Notes under the pieces: model-generated
Database searches by the model: none
What the model was told of the DNA's origin: nothing
What the model saw: the letters and a program-made list of their open reading frames with translations, nothing else
Part shown: in pieces, positions 46,402 through 54,950 of the stretch
Numbering within the stretch: the first letter of the stretch is position 1
How the letters are laid out: each line of letters begins with the position of its first letter
Assembly (NCBI RefSeq): GCF_014196795.1
Contig: NZ_JACIEJ010000001.1
Location: 620,001-684,000 of the forward strand
Direction of reading: 5' to 3'
DNA from: Sagittula marina
GTDB taxonomy: Bacteria; Pseudomonadota; Alphaproteobacteria; Rhodobacterales; Rhodobacteraceae
DNA length: 64,000 bases
Made by a program: the position numbers and the translations under genes

Positions 46402-46430
46402 TGGACAAAAGCCAGCCATCCACCTATACG
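46402..46430 (+). promoter_or_regulatory. Candidate sigma-70 promoter of rpmI-rplT
   Basis: TGGACA and TATACG are separated by 17 bases, 67 bases before the rpmI ATG. It is the best sigma-70-like match in the gap. The expected start is near 46437. Confidence 0.45.
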
Positions 46431-46496
46431 GCGCGCTCTAACCGCGCGTCCGGCCTTCTTAGGCATGCCGAGTCGCGCCAAGAACGGAGATCCGAA

Positions 46497-46697
46497 ATGC
46501 CCAAGATGAAGACGAAGTCGAGCGCCAAGAAGCGCTTCAAGGTGACCGGCACTGGTAAGGTGCTGGCAGGTCAGGCAGGCAAACGCCACGGCATGATCAA
46601 GCGCCACAAGAAATTCATCCGTGACGCGCGCGGCACGACAACTCTTTCGGCGCCCGACGCCAAGATCATCAAGGGCTTTATGCCCTACGATCGCTAA
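46497..46697 (+). CDS. rpmI: 50S ribosomal protein L35
   Basis: A 66-residue basic protein, [20 protein letters not shown] at the start and [14 protein letters not shown] in the middle, both diagnostic of L35. It is part of the large ribosomal subunit. CGGAGAT lies upstream of the ATG. It is co-transcribed with rplT. infC, which commonly precedes rpmI in many bacteria, is not here. Confidence 0.97.
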   Translation: MPKMKTKSSAKKRFKVTGTGKVLAGQAGKRHGMIKRHKKFIRDARGTTTLSAPDAKIIKGFMPYDR

Positions 46698-46720
46698 TCG
46701 CCAGCTAGAGGAGATACGAT

Positions 46721-47089
46721 ATGTCCCGAGTAAAAGGCGGTACCGTCACCCACGCGCGCCACAAGAAAATCACGGATCAGGCCAAAGGTTACTACGGTCG
46801 CCGCAAGAACACCTTCAAGGTGGCAGCGCAGGCCGTCGACAAGGCCAACCAGTACAAGACCCGTGACCGCAAGAACCGCAAGCGCCAGTTCCGCGCGCTG
46901 TGGATCCAGCGGATCAACGCGGCTGTCCGTGCGTTCGACGATCAGATGACCTATTCCCGCTTCATCAACGGTCTGGCCAAGGCTGGTATCGAGGTGGACC
47001 GTAAGGTTCTGGCCGATCTGGCCGTGCACGAACCCGATGCGTTCAACGCCATCGCTGCTCAAGCCAAAGGCGCGTTGGAAGCGGCGTAA
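46721..47089 (+). CDS. rplT: 50S ribosomal protein L20
   Basis: A 122-residue ribosomal protein, [20 protein letters not shown] at the start, then [13 protein letters not shown] and [14 protein letters not shown], all standard for L20. It is essential for early assembly of the large subunit and in many bacteria represses its own operon. AGAGGAG precedes the ATG. Followed by an intrinsic terminator and the IS remnant. Confidence 0.97.
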   Translation: MSRVKGGTVTHARHKKITDQAKGYYGRRKNTFKVAAQAVDKANQYKTRDRKNRKRQFRALWIQRINAAVRAFDDQMTYSRFINGLAKAGIEVDRKVLADLAVHEPDAFNAIAAQAKGALEAA

Positions 47090-47113
47090 GCCTCTTTTGA
47101 ACCCGATGTTGTC

Positions 47114-47143
47114 AGGGCCGTCCCGTCGGGGCGGCCCTTTTTT
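47114..47143 (+). terminator. Rho-independent terminator of rpmI-rplT
   Basis: AGGGCCG and CGGCCCT pair, with an inner CCCG/CGGG stem, followed by six T. It lies 24 bases after the rplT stop. The left inverted repeat of the IS remnant begins five bases later. Confidence 0.87.
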
Positions 47144-47148
47144 ATGGT

Positions 47149-48025
47149 GGTGTCCGCAAACCGTGTTGGTTCGATTCGTGATCTTTTGAAATGGCTTATA
47201 TCCCTCCGCTTTTTCCGCGGAGGATGCCCTTGCTAAACCATGACTTTCGCCGTTTTCTCGACGCCCCCGATCGCCTGAACTCGGCCCAGTTCAAGGAGGC
47301 CCAAACAAACATCCGGAATCGCCGTCGCAAGACGGACGCGATCTCGGAGATCGAGGCGCGGACCAACCAAGAACGCAAGTGCCCCTTCTGCCGCGACGAG
47401 CGGCGCCAGAAATAGGGCCGCAAACGGTCCAGGATCCAGCGCTACCAATGCTCGGGTTGCAAGAAGAAGACCTATTCCGGCCGCGCTGGCAGCGCACTTG
47501 GCCGCATTCGTCGTCCGGAGCTGTTCATGGTGGCGCTGCGGGATATGCTGGGCATCTCAGCGCCGCAGTCGGTGCGCAGGCTCGCGGCGACTTCGGCTTA
47601 ACAAATGCAGGGTCTGGCGCTCGCGGATGCTCGTATTTTCGATCATCGGGAACAGCAGCGTGGCAGCGAGTTTCTCGAGAATAATCGAGGCAGACGAAAC
47701 CTGCCAGCGAGAGACGCGCAAGGATTCTCGCGGATGGGCTCGTCACTTCGCGAATCCGAAGAATGTCGCGTCGCCGCTCCGTCCCAGGTGGGAGGATTAC
47801 ACGACGAAAGGGCTGAAGATGATGCGGGGGCTCTCCACAGCTGCCTATCCTCGCGGTCGCTGACCGAGGCGGCGCGCGCCTCTTCCGACGCCTTCCGACC
47901 GGTAAAGGCGTGACGCTCGAGCACGCAATGAGGCCTCTGGTGCCCGGCGATGCCGCGCTTTATTCGAAGCGCTTATAGAAGCGCGCGTCACTGCATTTAA
48001 CTGACCAACACGATTTGCGGACACC
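47149..48025 (+). mobile_element. Decayed IS1595-type insertion sequence with terminal inverted repeats
   Basis: An 877-base remnant. The ends are inverted repeats of 22 bases with one mismatch: left 47149-47170 opens GGTGTCCGCAAA and closes GTGTTGGT; right 48004-48025 is its complement. Inside are broken pieces of a zinc-ribbon DDE transposase. No matching 8-base target duplication is visible at the edges (TTTATGGT left, CTCATTTT right), consistent with age. It lies between the rplT terminator and the SGNH lipoprotein gene. Confidence 0.83.
47224..47977 (+). pseudogene. Broken IS1595-family transposase
   Basis: The N-terminal part (47224-47601) reads NHDFRRFLDAPDRLN, then KCPFCRDERRQ, an in-frame TAG at 47413-47415, and QRYQCSGCKKKTYSGRAG, a zinc ribbon; it stops at 47601. 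A second piece near 47681-47863 reads IEADETCQRETRKDSRG, ARHFANPKNVAS and YTTKGLKMMRGLS, with the first catalytic Asp in EADET. A third, in another frame (about 47843-47977), reads ILAVADRGGARLFRRLP and MRPLVPGDAALYSKRL. One nonsense codon, shifts and a lost C terminus make it non-functional. Confidence 0.85.
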
Positions 48026-48055
48026 CTCATTTTATTAATTTGGATGGGGGTAACG

Positions 48056-48706
48056 TCAGCGTGGCGGCAAAGCCCGTGCGATCAACCCGGCGATCCGGTC
48101 AGACCCGGCTGGCGAGGGGTGCGTGCGGTCCGTGTCGAACATGTTCAACTCGGATGGCGCAATGACGTCCTCCATATCGACCAAGGTCACACCCTCGTCC
48201 CGCGCAGCCATCACAGTGAGACGAGTCTCAAGAACTTGATAGGACGCAGCACAGGGCGTGCCTGCGTAGCGCGGCGACGTGTAGTAGTCCGCCCATATCA
48301 CCTGAGATCCGCGTCCGCGCAGATCGGCCACCAGCGCCGGAATCGCGCCGCGCGCGCCATCGCTTGAGATCAGCCGGTCAAGCACCGCCGCGGTATCGTC
48401 GCGGCCGCAGCCGACCCCCAGATCGTTTGCACCGCCGTTCAGCACGATCCAGTCCGCCTGGACGCCTTCCAATTGCGTGGGAATGTTCAACGCGCCGCGC
48501 CCGCCTGCCACCTGCGCGAGGGGCAGGGAGACATCGCCCACAGGTTCCCCCAGTCGTGCACGCAAGCCGTCCGCGACGGACGCGCCCTCGATCCGGTTCC
48601 ACGCCAAGACGGAGTCGCCCGCCACCACCACGCGCGCCGCGTCCGGCACACCGCGCCCGCAGGCGGCCATCAGGGTCAAACCCAGGATCACAAAAAGCTG
48701 TTTCAT
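48056..48706 (-). CDS. SGNH/GDSL-family hydrolase, lipoprotein
   Basis: A 216-residue protein with a lipoprotein signal ending [10 protein letters not shown] (Cys at residue 16). The SGNH blocks are [15 protein letters not shown] (nucleophile Ser), [18 protein letters not shown] and [14 protein letters not shown] carrying the catalytic Asp-His pair. Such enzymes are esterases or deacylases of lipids or sugars; the substrate is not known. It is convergent with the IS remnant and divergent from pheS. Confidence 0.85.
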   Translation of the reverse strand: MKQLFVILGLTLMAACGRGVPDAARVVVAGDSVLAWNRIEGASVADGLRARLGEPVGDVSLPLAQVAGGRGALNIPTQLEGVQADWIVLNGGANDLGVGCGRDDTAAVLDRLISSDGARGAIPALVADLRGRGSQVIWADYYTSPRYAGTPCAASYQVLETRLTVMAARDEGVTLVDMEDVIAPSELNMFDTDRTHPSPAGSDRIAGLIARALPPR

Positions 48707-48805
48707 GCCTTACGAAATGGCGCAGGCCGTCCAAGGATCAAGCGCCCCTGTTGCAAAGCCTCCCCGCCGCCTCTAAACCCAGCCGCGACAGCCGAGAGGA
48801 AGCTC

Positions 48806-49879
48806 ATGGACGACCTGCGCAACAAGTATATCGACCTCATCGCCGGCGCCTCTGACGAGGGCGCGCTGGAGGACCTGCGCGTGCAGGCCGTGGGCAAGAA
48901 GGGCGAGATCAGCCTGAAAATGCGCGAGCTGGGCAAGATGACGCCCGAGGAACGCCAGACCGCTGGCCCTGCGCTCAACGCGCTCAAGGATGAGATCAAC
49001 GCCGCGCTCGCCGCCAAGAAGGCCGGTCTGGCCGATGCCGCGCTGAACGAACGCCTCAAGGGCGAATGGCTCGACGTGACGCTGCCGACGCGCGCGATGC
49101 GTCAGGGCACCATCCATCCGATTAGCCAGGTGACCGAGGAAATCACGGCGATCTTTGCCGACATGGGCTTTGCCGTGGCCGAAGGGCCGCAGATCGACAC
49201 CGACTGGTACAACTTCGACGCGCTGAATATCCCCGGCCACCACCCGGCCCGCGCCGAGATGGACACCTTCTACATGCACCGCGCCGAGGGCGACGACCGC
49301 CCGCCGCATGTGCTGCGCACCCACACCTCGCCGGTGCAGATCCGCTATATGGAAAAGCACGGCGCGCCTTGCCGCATCATCGCGCCGGGCCGTGTCTACC
49401 GTGCCGACTACGACCAGACGCACACGCCGATGTTCAACCAGGTCGAGGGCCTTGCCATCGACAAGGACATCTCCATGGCGAACCTGAAGTGGGTCTTGGA
49501 GGAATTCTTCTCCGCCTTTTTCGAGATCGACGGCATCAAGACCCGGTTCCGCGCCTCTCACTTCCCCTTCACCGAACCCTCTGCCGAGGTCGACATCCAG
49601 TGTTCCTGGGTCGATGGTCAGCTGAAGATTGGCGAGGGCGACGGCTGGCTCGAAGTCCTCGGCTCCGGCATGGTCCACCCCAAGGTGCTGGCCGCAGCGG
49701 GCGTCGATCCGAACGAATGGCAGGGCTTTGCCTTCGGCATGGGCATCGACCGCATCGCGATGCTGAAATACGGCATCCCGGACCTGCGCGCCTTCTTTGA
49801 CAGCGATCTGCGCTGGCTGCGCCACTACGGTTTCGCAAGCCTCGACGTGCCGACGCTGCACGGCGGCTTGAGCCGGTGA
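48806..49879 (+). CDS. pheS: Phenylalanyl-tRNA synthetase alpha subunit
   Basis: A 357-residue class II synthetase subunit. An N-terminal coiled coil ([20 protein letters not shown] and on) contacts tRNA. Motif 2 includes [14 protein letters not shown] and [20 protein letters not shown]; motif 3 is [20 protein letters not shown]. It forms an alpha2-beta2 enzyme with PheT. Unusually, a separate small gene overlaps its stop and divides it from pheT. AGAGGAAGC precedes the ATG. Confidence 0.96.
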   Translation: MDDLRNKYIDLIAGASDEGALEDLRVQAVGKKGEISLKMRELGKMTPEERQTAGPALNALKDEINAALAAKKAGLADAALNERLKGEWLDVTLPTRAMRQGTIHPISQVTEEITAIFADMGFAVAEGPQIDTDWYNFDALNIPGHHPARAEMDTFYMHRAEGDDRPPHVLRTHTSPVQIRYMEKHGAPCRIIAPGRVYRADYDQTHTPMFNQVEGLAIDKDISMANLKWVLEEFFSAFFEIDGIKTRFRASHFPFTEPSAEVDIQCSWVDGQLKIGEGDGWLEVLGSGMVHPKVLAAAGVDPNEWQGFAFGMGIDRIAMLKYGIPDLRAFFDSDLRWLRHYGFASLDVPTLHGGLSR

Positions 49880-50262
49880 GCCAACGTCTTTCGCAAGCAA
49901 AACGAAGGCTGAAGTCGGACCTGTCCAAAGTCGAAGGTGGGTACGTGGAGGTAGGATACACGCACCCGTCCAATAAAGATGATGTAGATCGAATGGAGGA
50001 CTACAGGCTGCTAGAGGACGAAGGTTTGGTGGTTTTGCATGATGAGCGAGACTTCCGGGCCGATCCGATCAGAGAAGCGGACGGTCGAACGATTATGCGC
50101 CTGCGGAACTATCGTGTCACAAGTAAGGGTTGGAAGGAAAATGGCCCTTTCTGGTCCAAAGCATACTCCAACATTCGACAAAACATCCCAACGATCATTG
50201 TGTCCGTTCTCTCGGGCCTCTTCCTAGCCTTATTGGCTAATCTGCTAGGAGTACCATTATGA
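49876..50262 (+). CDS. Unrecognised membrane-tailed protein inserted between pheS and pheT
   Basis: A 128-residue protein. The first 90 residues are soluble and charged, including [18 protein letters not shown] and [14 protein letters not shown], a layout that could be a winged helix. Residues about 105-125 form one membrane helix ([20 protein letters not shown]). A GTG start overlaps the pheS stop (49876-49879) and its stop overlaps the pheT ATG (50259-50262). AGGAG at 50247-50251, inside this gene, is the pheT ribosome site. Codons CTA, TTA, AGA, AGG and CGA, rare in neighbours, suggest transfer. No family named. Confidence 0.75.
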   Translation: MSQRLSQAKRRLKSDLSKVEGGYVEVGYTHPSNKDDVDRMEDYRLLEDEGLVVLHDERDFRADPIREADGRTIMRLRNYRVTSKGWKENGPFWSKAYSNIRQNIPTIIVSVLSGLFLALLANLLGVPL

Positions 50263-52655
50263 AATTCACGCTTTCCTGGCTGAAAGAACACCTGGACACC
50301 ACCGCCTCCGTCGACGAGATCGCGGAGACGCTGACCGACCTCGGGCTCGAGGTCGAGGAGGTGGTGAACCCCGCGGACAAGCTCAAAAGCTTTACGCTGG
50401 CCAAGGTTGTCCATGCTGAACAACACCCCGATGCTGACCGCTTGCGCGTCTGCAAGGTGATGACCAACGAGGGCGAAAAGCAGATCGTCTGCGGTGCGCC
50501 AAACGCGCGTGAGGGCATCACCGTCGTGCTGGCCAAGCCCGGCGACTATGTTCCCGGCATCGATACGACGCTGTCGATTGGCAACATCCGCGGTGTCGAG
50601 AGCCACGGCATGATGGCCTCCGAGCGGGAGCTGGAGCTGTCGGACGAGCACAACGGCATCATTGAGCTGCCCTCCGGCGAGGTGGGGCAGAAATTCACCG
50701 ACTGGCTGGCGGAGAATGATCCCGCCAAGGTTGATCCGATGATCGAGATCGCCATCACGCCGAACCGTCAGGACGCGCTTGGCGTGCACGGCATTGCCCG
50801 TGACCTTGCGGCGCGGGGCCTTGGTACGTTGAAACCGCTCGCAAAGGCGACAATCACGGGGCAGGGCGCGTGCCCGATCACCGTCACGATCGACGAGGAT
50901 GCGAAAACCGACGGCTGCGAGGTCTTTGCCGGGCGTCTTATCACGGGCGTCAAGAACGGCCCCTCGCCGCAGTGGTTGCAGGACCGCCTGCGCGCCATTG
51001 GCCTCCGCCCGATTTCGACATTGGTGGATGTGACCAACTTCTTCACCTTTGACCGCAACCGCCCGCTGCACGTCTTTGATGCGGACAAGGTGACTGGCGG
51101 TCTGCGCATCCATCGCGCGGCCGAGGGCGCGACCCTCACCGGACTGGACGAGAAGGAGTACACCTTCCCCGGCGGGCAGGTGGTGATTTCCGACGACAAT
51201 GGCGTCGAATCCATCGGCGGCGTCATGGGCGGCCTGTCCACAGGCTGTACCGAGGCGACCACCAATGTCTTTCTCGAAGCTGCCGTCTGGGACCGCATCC
51301 AGATCGCCCACACCGGGCGCGCGCTGAAGATCAACTCTGACGCGCGTTACCGTAACGAGCGCGGCATCGACCCCGAGTACAACATGCAGGGCTTGGACGA
51401 TGCGACACAGATGATCCTTGATCTCTGTGGTGGAGAGGCATCCGAGGTTGTCATCGCAGGAGAGGTGCCCGACACCTCGCGGGCCTACGAACTGAAACCT
51501 GCGCGCGTGATCTCGCTGGTCGGCATGGACATCCCGGAGGCGGAGCAACGTCGATCCTTGGAGGCGCTTGGTTTCCGCCTCGAGGGCAACATGGCGCATG
51601 TGCCGTCGTGGCGTCACGACGTGCTGGGCGAGGCTGATCTGGTCGAGGAAGTGGCGCGCATTGCCTCCCTGACCAAACTGCAGGGGCAGCCGCTGCCCAA
51701 ACTGCCGGGCGTGCCCAAGGCGATTCTGTCGCCCTTGCAAAAGCGCGAGCAGCAAGCGCGCCGGACCGCCGCCGCGTTGGGCTACAACGAATGCGTCACC
51801 TACAGCTTCATTGACCAAAAGGCGGCAACGCTGTTCGGCGGGGGCGACGATGCGACCATGCTGGCGAATCCGATCAGCTCGGATATGTCGCATATGCGTC
51901 CGCAATTGCTTCCGGGCCTGCTACGCGCCGCCGCTCGAAACCAGGCGCGCGGGTTCACCGATCTGGCGCTGTTCGAGATCGGTCAGGCCTTCCACGGCGG
52001 TGAACCGGAAGAACAGTCCCTGATGATCGCGGGTGTTCTTGTGGGCCGCACCGGTCCCAAGGACGTGCATGGCGCGTCACGGTCTGTGGATATCTACGAC
52101 GCCAAAGCGGATGCAGAGGCGGTGCTGGCGGCCATCGGTGCACCGGCCAAGATGCAGATCATGCGCGGCGGCGAAGACTGGTGGCACCCGGGCCGCCATG
52201 GTCGCTTCTGCCTCGGCCCGAAAAAGGTGCTGGGCACATTCGGTGAGCTGCACCCCAAAGTGCTGGCGGAAATGGACATCAAGGGGCCTGCCGTGGCGTT
52301 CGTCATCCACCCCGCTGACATTCCGCTGCCGAAAAAGAAGGGCGCGACACGGCCTGCACTGGTGCTGAACGACTTGCAGCCGGTGGAGCGTGACTTTGCC
52401 TTTGTCGTGGACGCCAATGTGGAGGCGCTGACGCTGGTCAACGCGGCACAGGGCGCAGACAAGGCGATGATTTCCGACGTACGCGTTTTTGACGAATTCA
52501 TCGGTGGTTCGCTGGGGGAGGGGAAAAAGTCCCTTGCCATCACTGTGCGCCTGCAGCCGACGGACAAGACGCTGAAGGAAAAGGACATCGAGGCGGTCGC
52601 CGCCAAAATTGTCGAAAAGGTCTCCAAGGCCACCGGCGGTCAGTTGCGTGGCTGA
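50259..52655 (+). CDS. pheT: Phenylalanyl-tRNA synthetase beta subunit
   Basis: A 798-residue subunit with all domains: the N-terminal [20 protein letters not shown], the tRNA-binding OB fold (KVVHAEQHPDADRLRVCKV, then VCGAPNARE), the B3/B4 editing domain (NRPLHVFDADKV), B5 and the catalytic-like core, and the C-terminal anticodon-binding fold (ERDFAFVVDANVEA). It edits Tyr-tRNA-Phe and completes the enzyme with PheS. Its stop overlaps the next frame by eight bases. Confidence 0.96.
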   Translation: MKFTLSWLKEHLDTTASVDEIAETLTDLGLEVEEVVNPADKLKSFTLAKVVHAEQHPDADRLRVCKVMTNEGEKQIVCGAPNAREGITVVLAKPGDYVPGIDTTLSIGNIRGVESHGMMASERELELSDEHNGIIELPSGEVGQKFTDWLAENDPAKVDPMIEIAITPNRQDALGVHGIARDLAARGLGTLKPLAKATITGQGACPITVTIDEDAKTDGCEVFAGRLITGVKNGPSPQWLQDRLRAIGLRPISTLVDVTNFFTFDRNRPLHVFDADKVTGGLRIHRAAEGATLTGLDEKEYTFPGGQVVISDDNGVESIGGVMGGLSTGCTEATTNVFLEAAVWDRIQIAHTGRALKINSDARYRNERGIDPEYNMQGLDDATQMILDLCGGEASEVVIAGEVPDTSRAYELKPARVISLVGMDIPEAEQRRSLEALGFRLEGNMAHVPSWRHDVLGEADLVEEVARIASLTKLQGQPLPKLPGVPKAILSPLQKREQQARRTAAALGYNECVTYSFIDQKAATLFGGGDDATMLANPISSDMSHMRPQLLPGLLRAAARNQARGFTDLALFEIGQAFHGGEPEEQSLMIAGVLVGRTGPKDVHGASRSVDIYDAKADAEAVLAAIGAPAKMQIMRGGEDWWHPGRHGRFCLGPKKVLGTFGELHPKVLAEMDIKGPAVAFVIHPADIPLPKKKGATRPALVLNDLQPVERDFAFVVDANVEALTLVNAAQGADKAMISDVRVFDEFIGGSLGEGKKSLAITVRLQPTDKTLKEKDIEAVAAKIVEKVSKATGGQLRG

Positions 52656-52968
52656 CACCGATCATACCAGCCCCCGCGTGCGTCCTTATGGCCGCGCGTG
52701 GTGGGCCTGGGTGCTTGGGATCAACCTCGCATGGCCGCTTTTGTTGTCGGCGCTGATCCAATTGGGTCCGCTGGCCGACAGCGCCTATCGCATGCCTGCA
52801 GAAATCACCTGCGTCTTGCTGATATTTACCGCCAACCAGATCGCAGCGCGGTTCATCCGTGGCGCTCTATGGATTTGGTTGCTGTCGGTGCTAAACGTGG
52901 GCGCCTACGCGCTGGCCGGCGGGATGGCGTTTATCTTGGCGCTGCCGCGAGTCGTCGAGCTGCTCTAA
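52648..52968 (+). CDS. Small four-helix membrane protein
   Basis: A 106-residue hydrophobic protein starting at a GTG (52648) eight bases inside pheT. Hydrophobic segments include WWAWVLGINLAWPLLLSAL, ITCVLLIFTANQI and ALWIWLLSVLNVGAYALAGG. No named family recognised. The overlap suggests it is the last gene of the pheS operon. The start is uncertain because no ATG lies near. Confidence 0.6.
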   Translation: MADTDHTSPRVRPYGRAWWAWVLGINLAWPLLLSALIQLGPLADSAYRMPAEITCVLLIFTANQIAARFIRGALWIWLLSVLNVGAYALAGGMAFILALPRVVELL

Positions 52969-53326
52969 AAGGCGTTTCGGCAGAAGTTTCAGAGAGCCTC
53001 TGCGCGCCAGCATTTGTCTTCGCCAAAGCGCTAACGGCATAACATGTTTTTGATGCTCTCGTCGCGAAGCCGTCGGCCGGGCCTCTCTGCCAGTTTTTGA
53101 CACGCGCTACACCTTGAATAAGGGAAGCCTGCGTGATAGCGCTCGGTTGCAATCTGTGTCTTAGTACCGCTACGGCGGGAATTTTCTGATGCGCAGTTAA
53201 ACATGTTGAAAAAAAGCGCCGCGGGACGTAGCTGTATGCAGCCTGATCGGAGCGCTTTCTTAGGGGTTTTCTGGCAAGGCCAATGACATGCCGCCTTCGG
53301 GTCGGCGCAACGCAGTGACAGGCTTT
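52969..53326. other. 358-base gap before the desaturase gene
   Basis: No supported gene. An A-rich run with AAAAAAAGCGCCG lies near 53208-53220, and a partly complementary GGAGCGCTTTC near 53250-53260 could form a weak hairpin. No convincing promoter hexamer pair was found. Confidence 0.4.
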
Positions 53327-54352
53327 ATGACAGACACCACCATGACACCCCGTTCGGCGCGCGACTGGCTTAAGATCCTTGCCCAGTACCGTGACCCTTC
53401 CGTTGGTCGTAGTATTTTTGAACTGGTGGTCACTTTGGTCCCGTTCCTGGGGATCTGGGCGCTTGCCTGGGCCGCGCTGTCGATCAGCCCTTGGCTGTCC
53501 TTGGCGCTGGCCGCAGTGAACGGGATGTTTCTGATACGTTTGTTCATCATTCAGCACGACTGTGGGCATGGGGCCTACCTCCCGAACCGAAGCGTTCAGG
53601 ACTGGCTTGGCCGTGCTCTGGGGGTGCTGACACTTACACCGTATGACGTTTGGAAGCGCACCCACGCCATCCACCATTCACATCACGGCAATCTCGATCA
53701 AAGAGGTATCGGCGACGTCACCACTCTGACAGTTGAAGAATACCGCGCACGTAGTCCGATGGGTCGTCTGATCTACCGCATTTATCGTAATCCGATCGTG
53801 CTGTTTGTGGTCGGCCCAGCCTATATGTTCCTGCTGCAACACCGGCTGCCAGTATGGTTGATGCGCTCTGGATGGCGCTATTGGGTCTCCGCAATGGGCA
53901 CCAACGTCATGATCGCGCTGATCGTGGCCTCAATCTGGTACTTTGGGGGATGGCAGCCCGTTCTGTTGATATGGTTGCCCACGGGCATCGTGGCGGCGTC
54001 CATCGGCGTGTGGCTGTTTTATGTCCAGCATCAGTTCGAGGATACCCATTGGGTGAACGACGAGGACTGGCAACTACATCATGCGGCGCTGGAGGGATCC
54101 TCCCACTATGTGCTGCCGCAGCCGTTGCGGTGGCTGTCGGGGAATATCGGGATCCACCACGTGCATCATCTGTACTCGCGGATTCCGTTCTACCGCCTTC
54201 CAGAAGTCATTCGTCAACATGCAGAGCTGGCCGAGGCGCAGCGCATGACAATTCGTGAGAGCATCGCCACAGCGCGGCTTCACCTGTGGGACGAAGCGCA
54301 GCAAAAGCTGCTCTCCTTCCGCGAAGCACGGATGCAGTACGGCTTGGCCTGA
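53327..54352 (+). CDS. Fatty acid desaturase family protein
   Basis: A 341-residue membrane di-iron enzyme with about four helices. The three His boxes are IIQHDCGHGAYL, RTHAIHHSHHGNLDQ and IGIHHVHHLYSR, spaced as in acyl-lipid and DesA-type desaturases. Another His is in FYVQHQFEDTHW. It introduces a double bond into membrane acyl chains; position is not deducible. ATG at 53327 preferred; a second ATG at 53342 is possible. Confidence 0.88.
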   Translation: MTDTTMTPRSARDWLKILAQYRDPSVGRSIFELVVTLVPFLGIWALAWAALSISPWLSLALAAVNGMFLIRLFIIQHDCGHGAYLPNRSVQDWLGRALGVLTLTPYDVWKRTHAIHHSHHGNLDQRGIGDVTTLTVEEYRARSPMGRLIYRIYRNPIVLFVVGPAYMFLLQHRLPVWLMRSGWRYWVSAMGTNVMIALIVASIWYFGGWQPVLLIWLPTGIVAASIGVWLFYVQHQFEDTHWVNDEDWQLHHAALEGSSHYVLPQPLRWLSGNIGIHHVHHLYSRIPFYRLPEVIRQHAELAEAQRMTIRESIATARLHLWDEAQQKLLSFREARMQYGLA

Positions 54353-54950
54353 CGCGCTCGTCATCGCGGCCTATCCGCCCGATTTTACAGAACAGGAACG
54401 GCGTGTGTTCATCGGGGCCGCGCCGTTTTCTTCGAGCGCTGACAAAACCAGAAAAGCGAGCTTGGTGGTCAAGTGGTTTGGGACGGTGTATGCGTGTGCG
54501 AATCCGGGGAGCCGACGGTGCCCGTTCCGGTGACTTTCGCAGATCCTAATCAAACGCTGCTAGAAATCGACGCTGTTGCCGCTGGCGAAGACTCGAGGGG
54601 ATAATAATGGTTAAGCAAGCCCACTAGATATCGCTTGAACAGCTGTCGCTTCGGAATCTCCGCCGCATTTGAAGCCGTGGAGTGCGGCTCCTTGCTCCGG
54701 TCTTCAAGTTTTCAACAGTCGCGCTTTCGCCCCTTCGCGACGGCTTGCGGATTGATGCCCTTTGCCTTGCTCAGATGCGCGTTACGCTTTCCCCTCCCGG
54801 AATCATGCTGCGCATGAGCGCGCCGGGAGGGAGTGAACTTGGCGCTAGCAGTATGATCTTGCTCCATAGTCATAGTGCGTGCTTCCGACCCTTTGAACGG
54901 ATCTCATCACAAAACCATGGGTCATCCACCTATTCGTGGTGGGTGCACCA
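54353..54950. other. 598-base region with gene debris and a hairpin
   Basis: No intact gene. A short frame ending at 54602-54604 reads VTFADPNQTLLEIDAVAAGE, which resembles the C terminus of RidA-like proteins, but its upstream half is missing or scrambled. CCCTCCCGG (54792-54800) and CCGGGAGGG (54823-54831) form a perfect 9-base inverted repeat around 22 bases. The stretch looks like decayed coding DNA rather than a functional leader. Confidence 0.35.
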
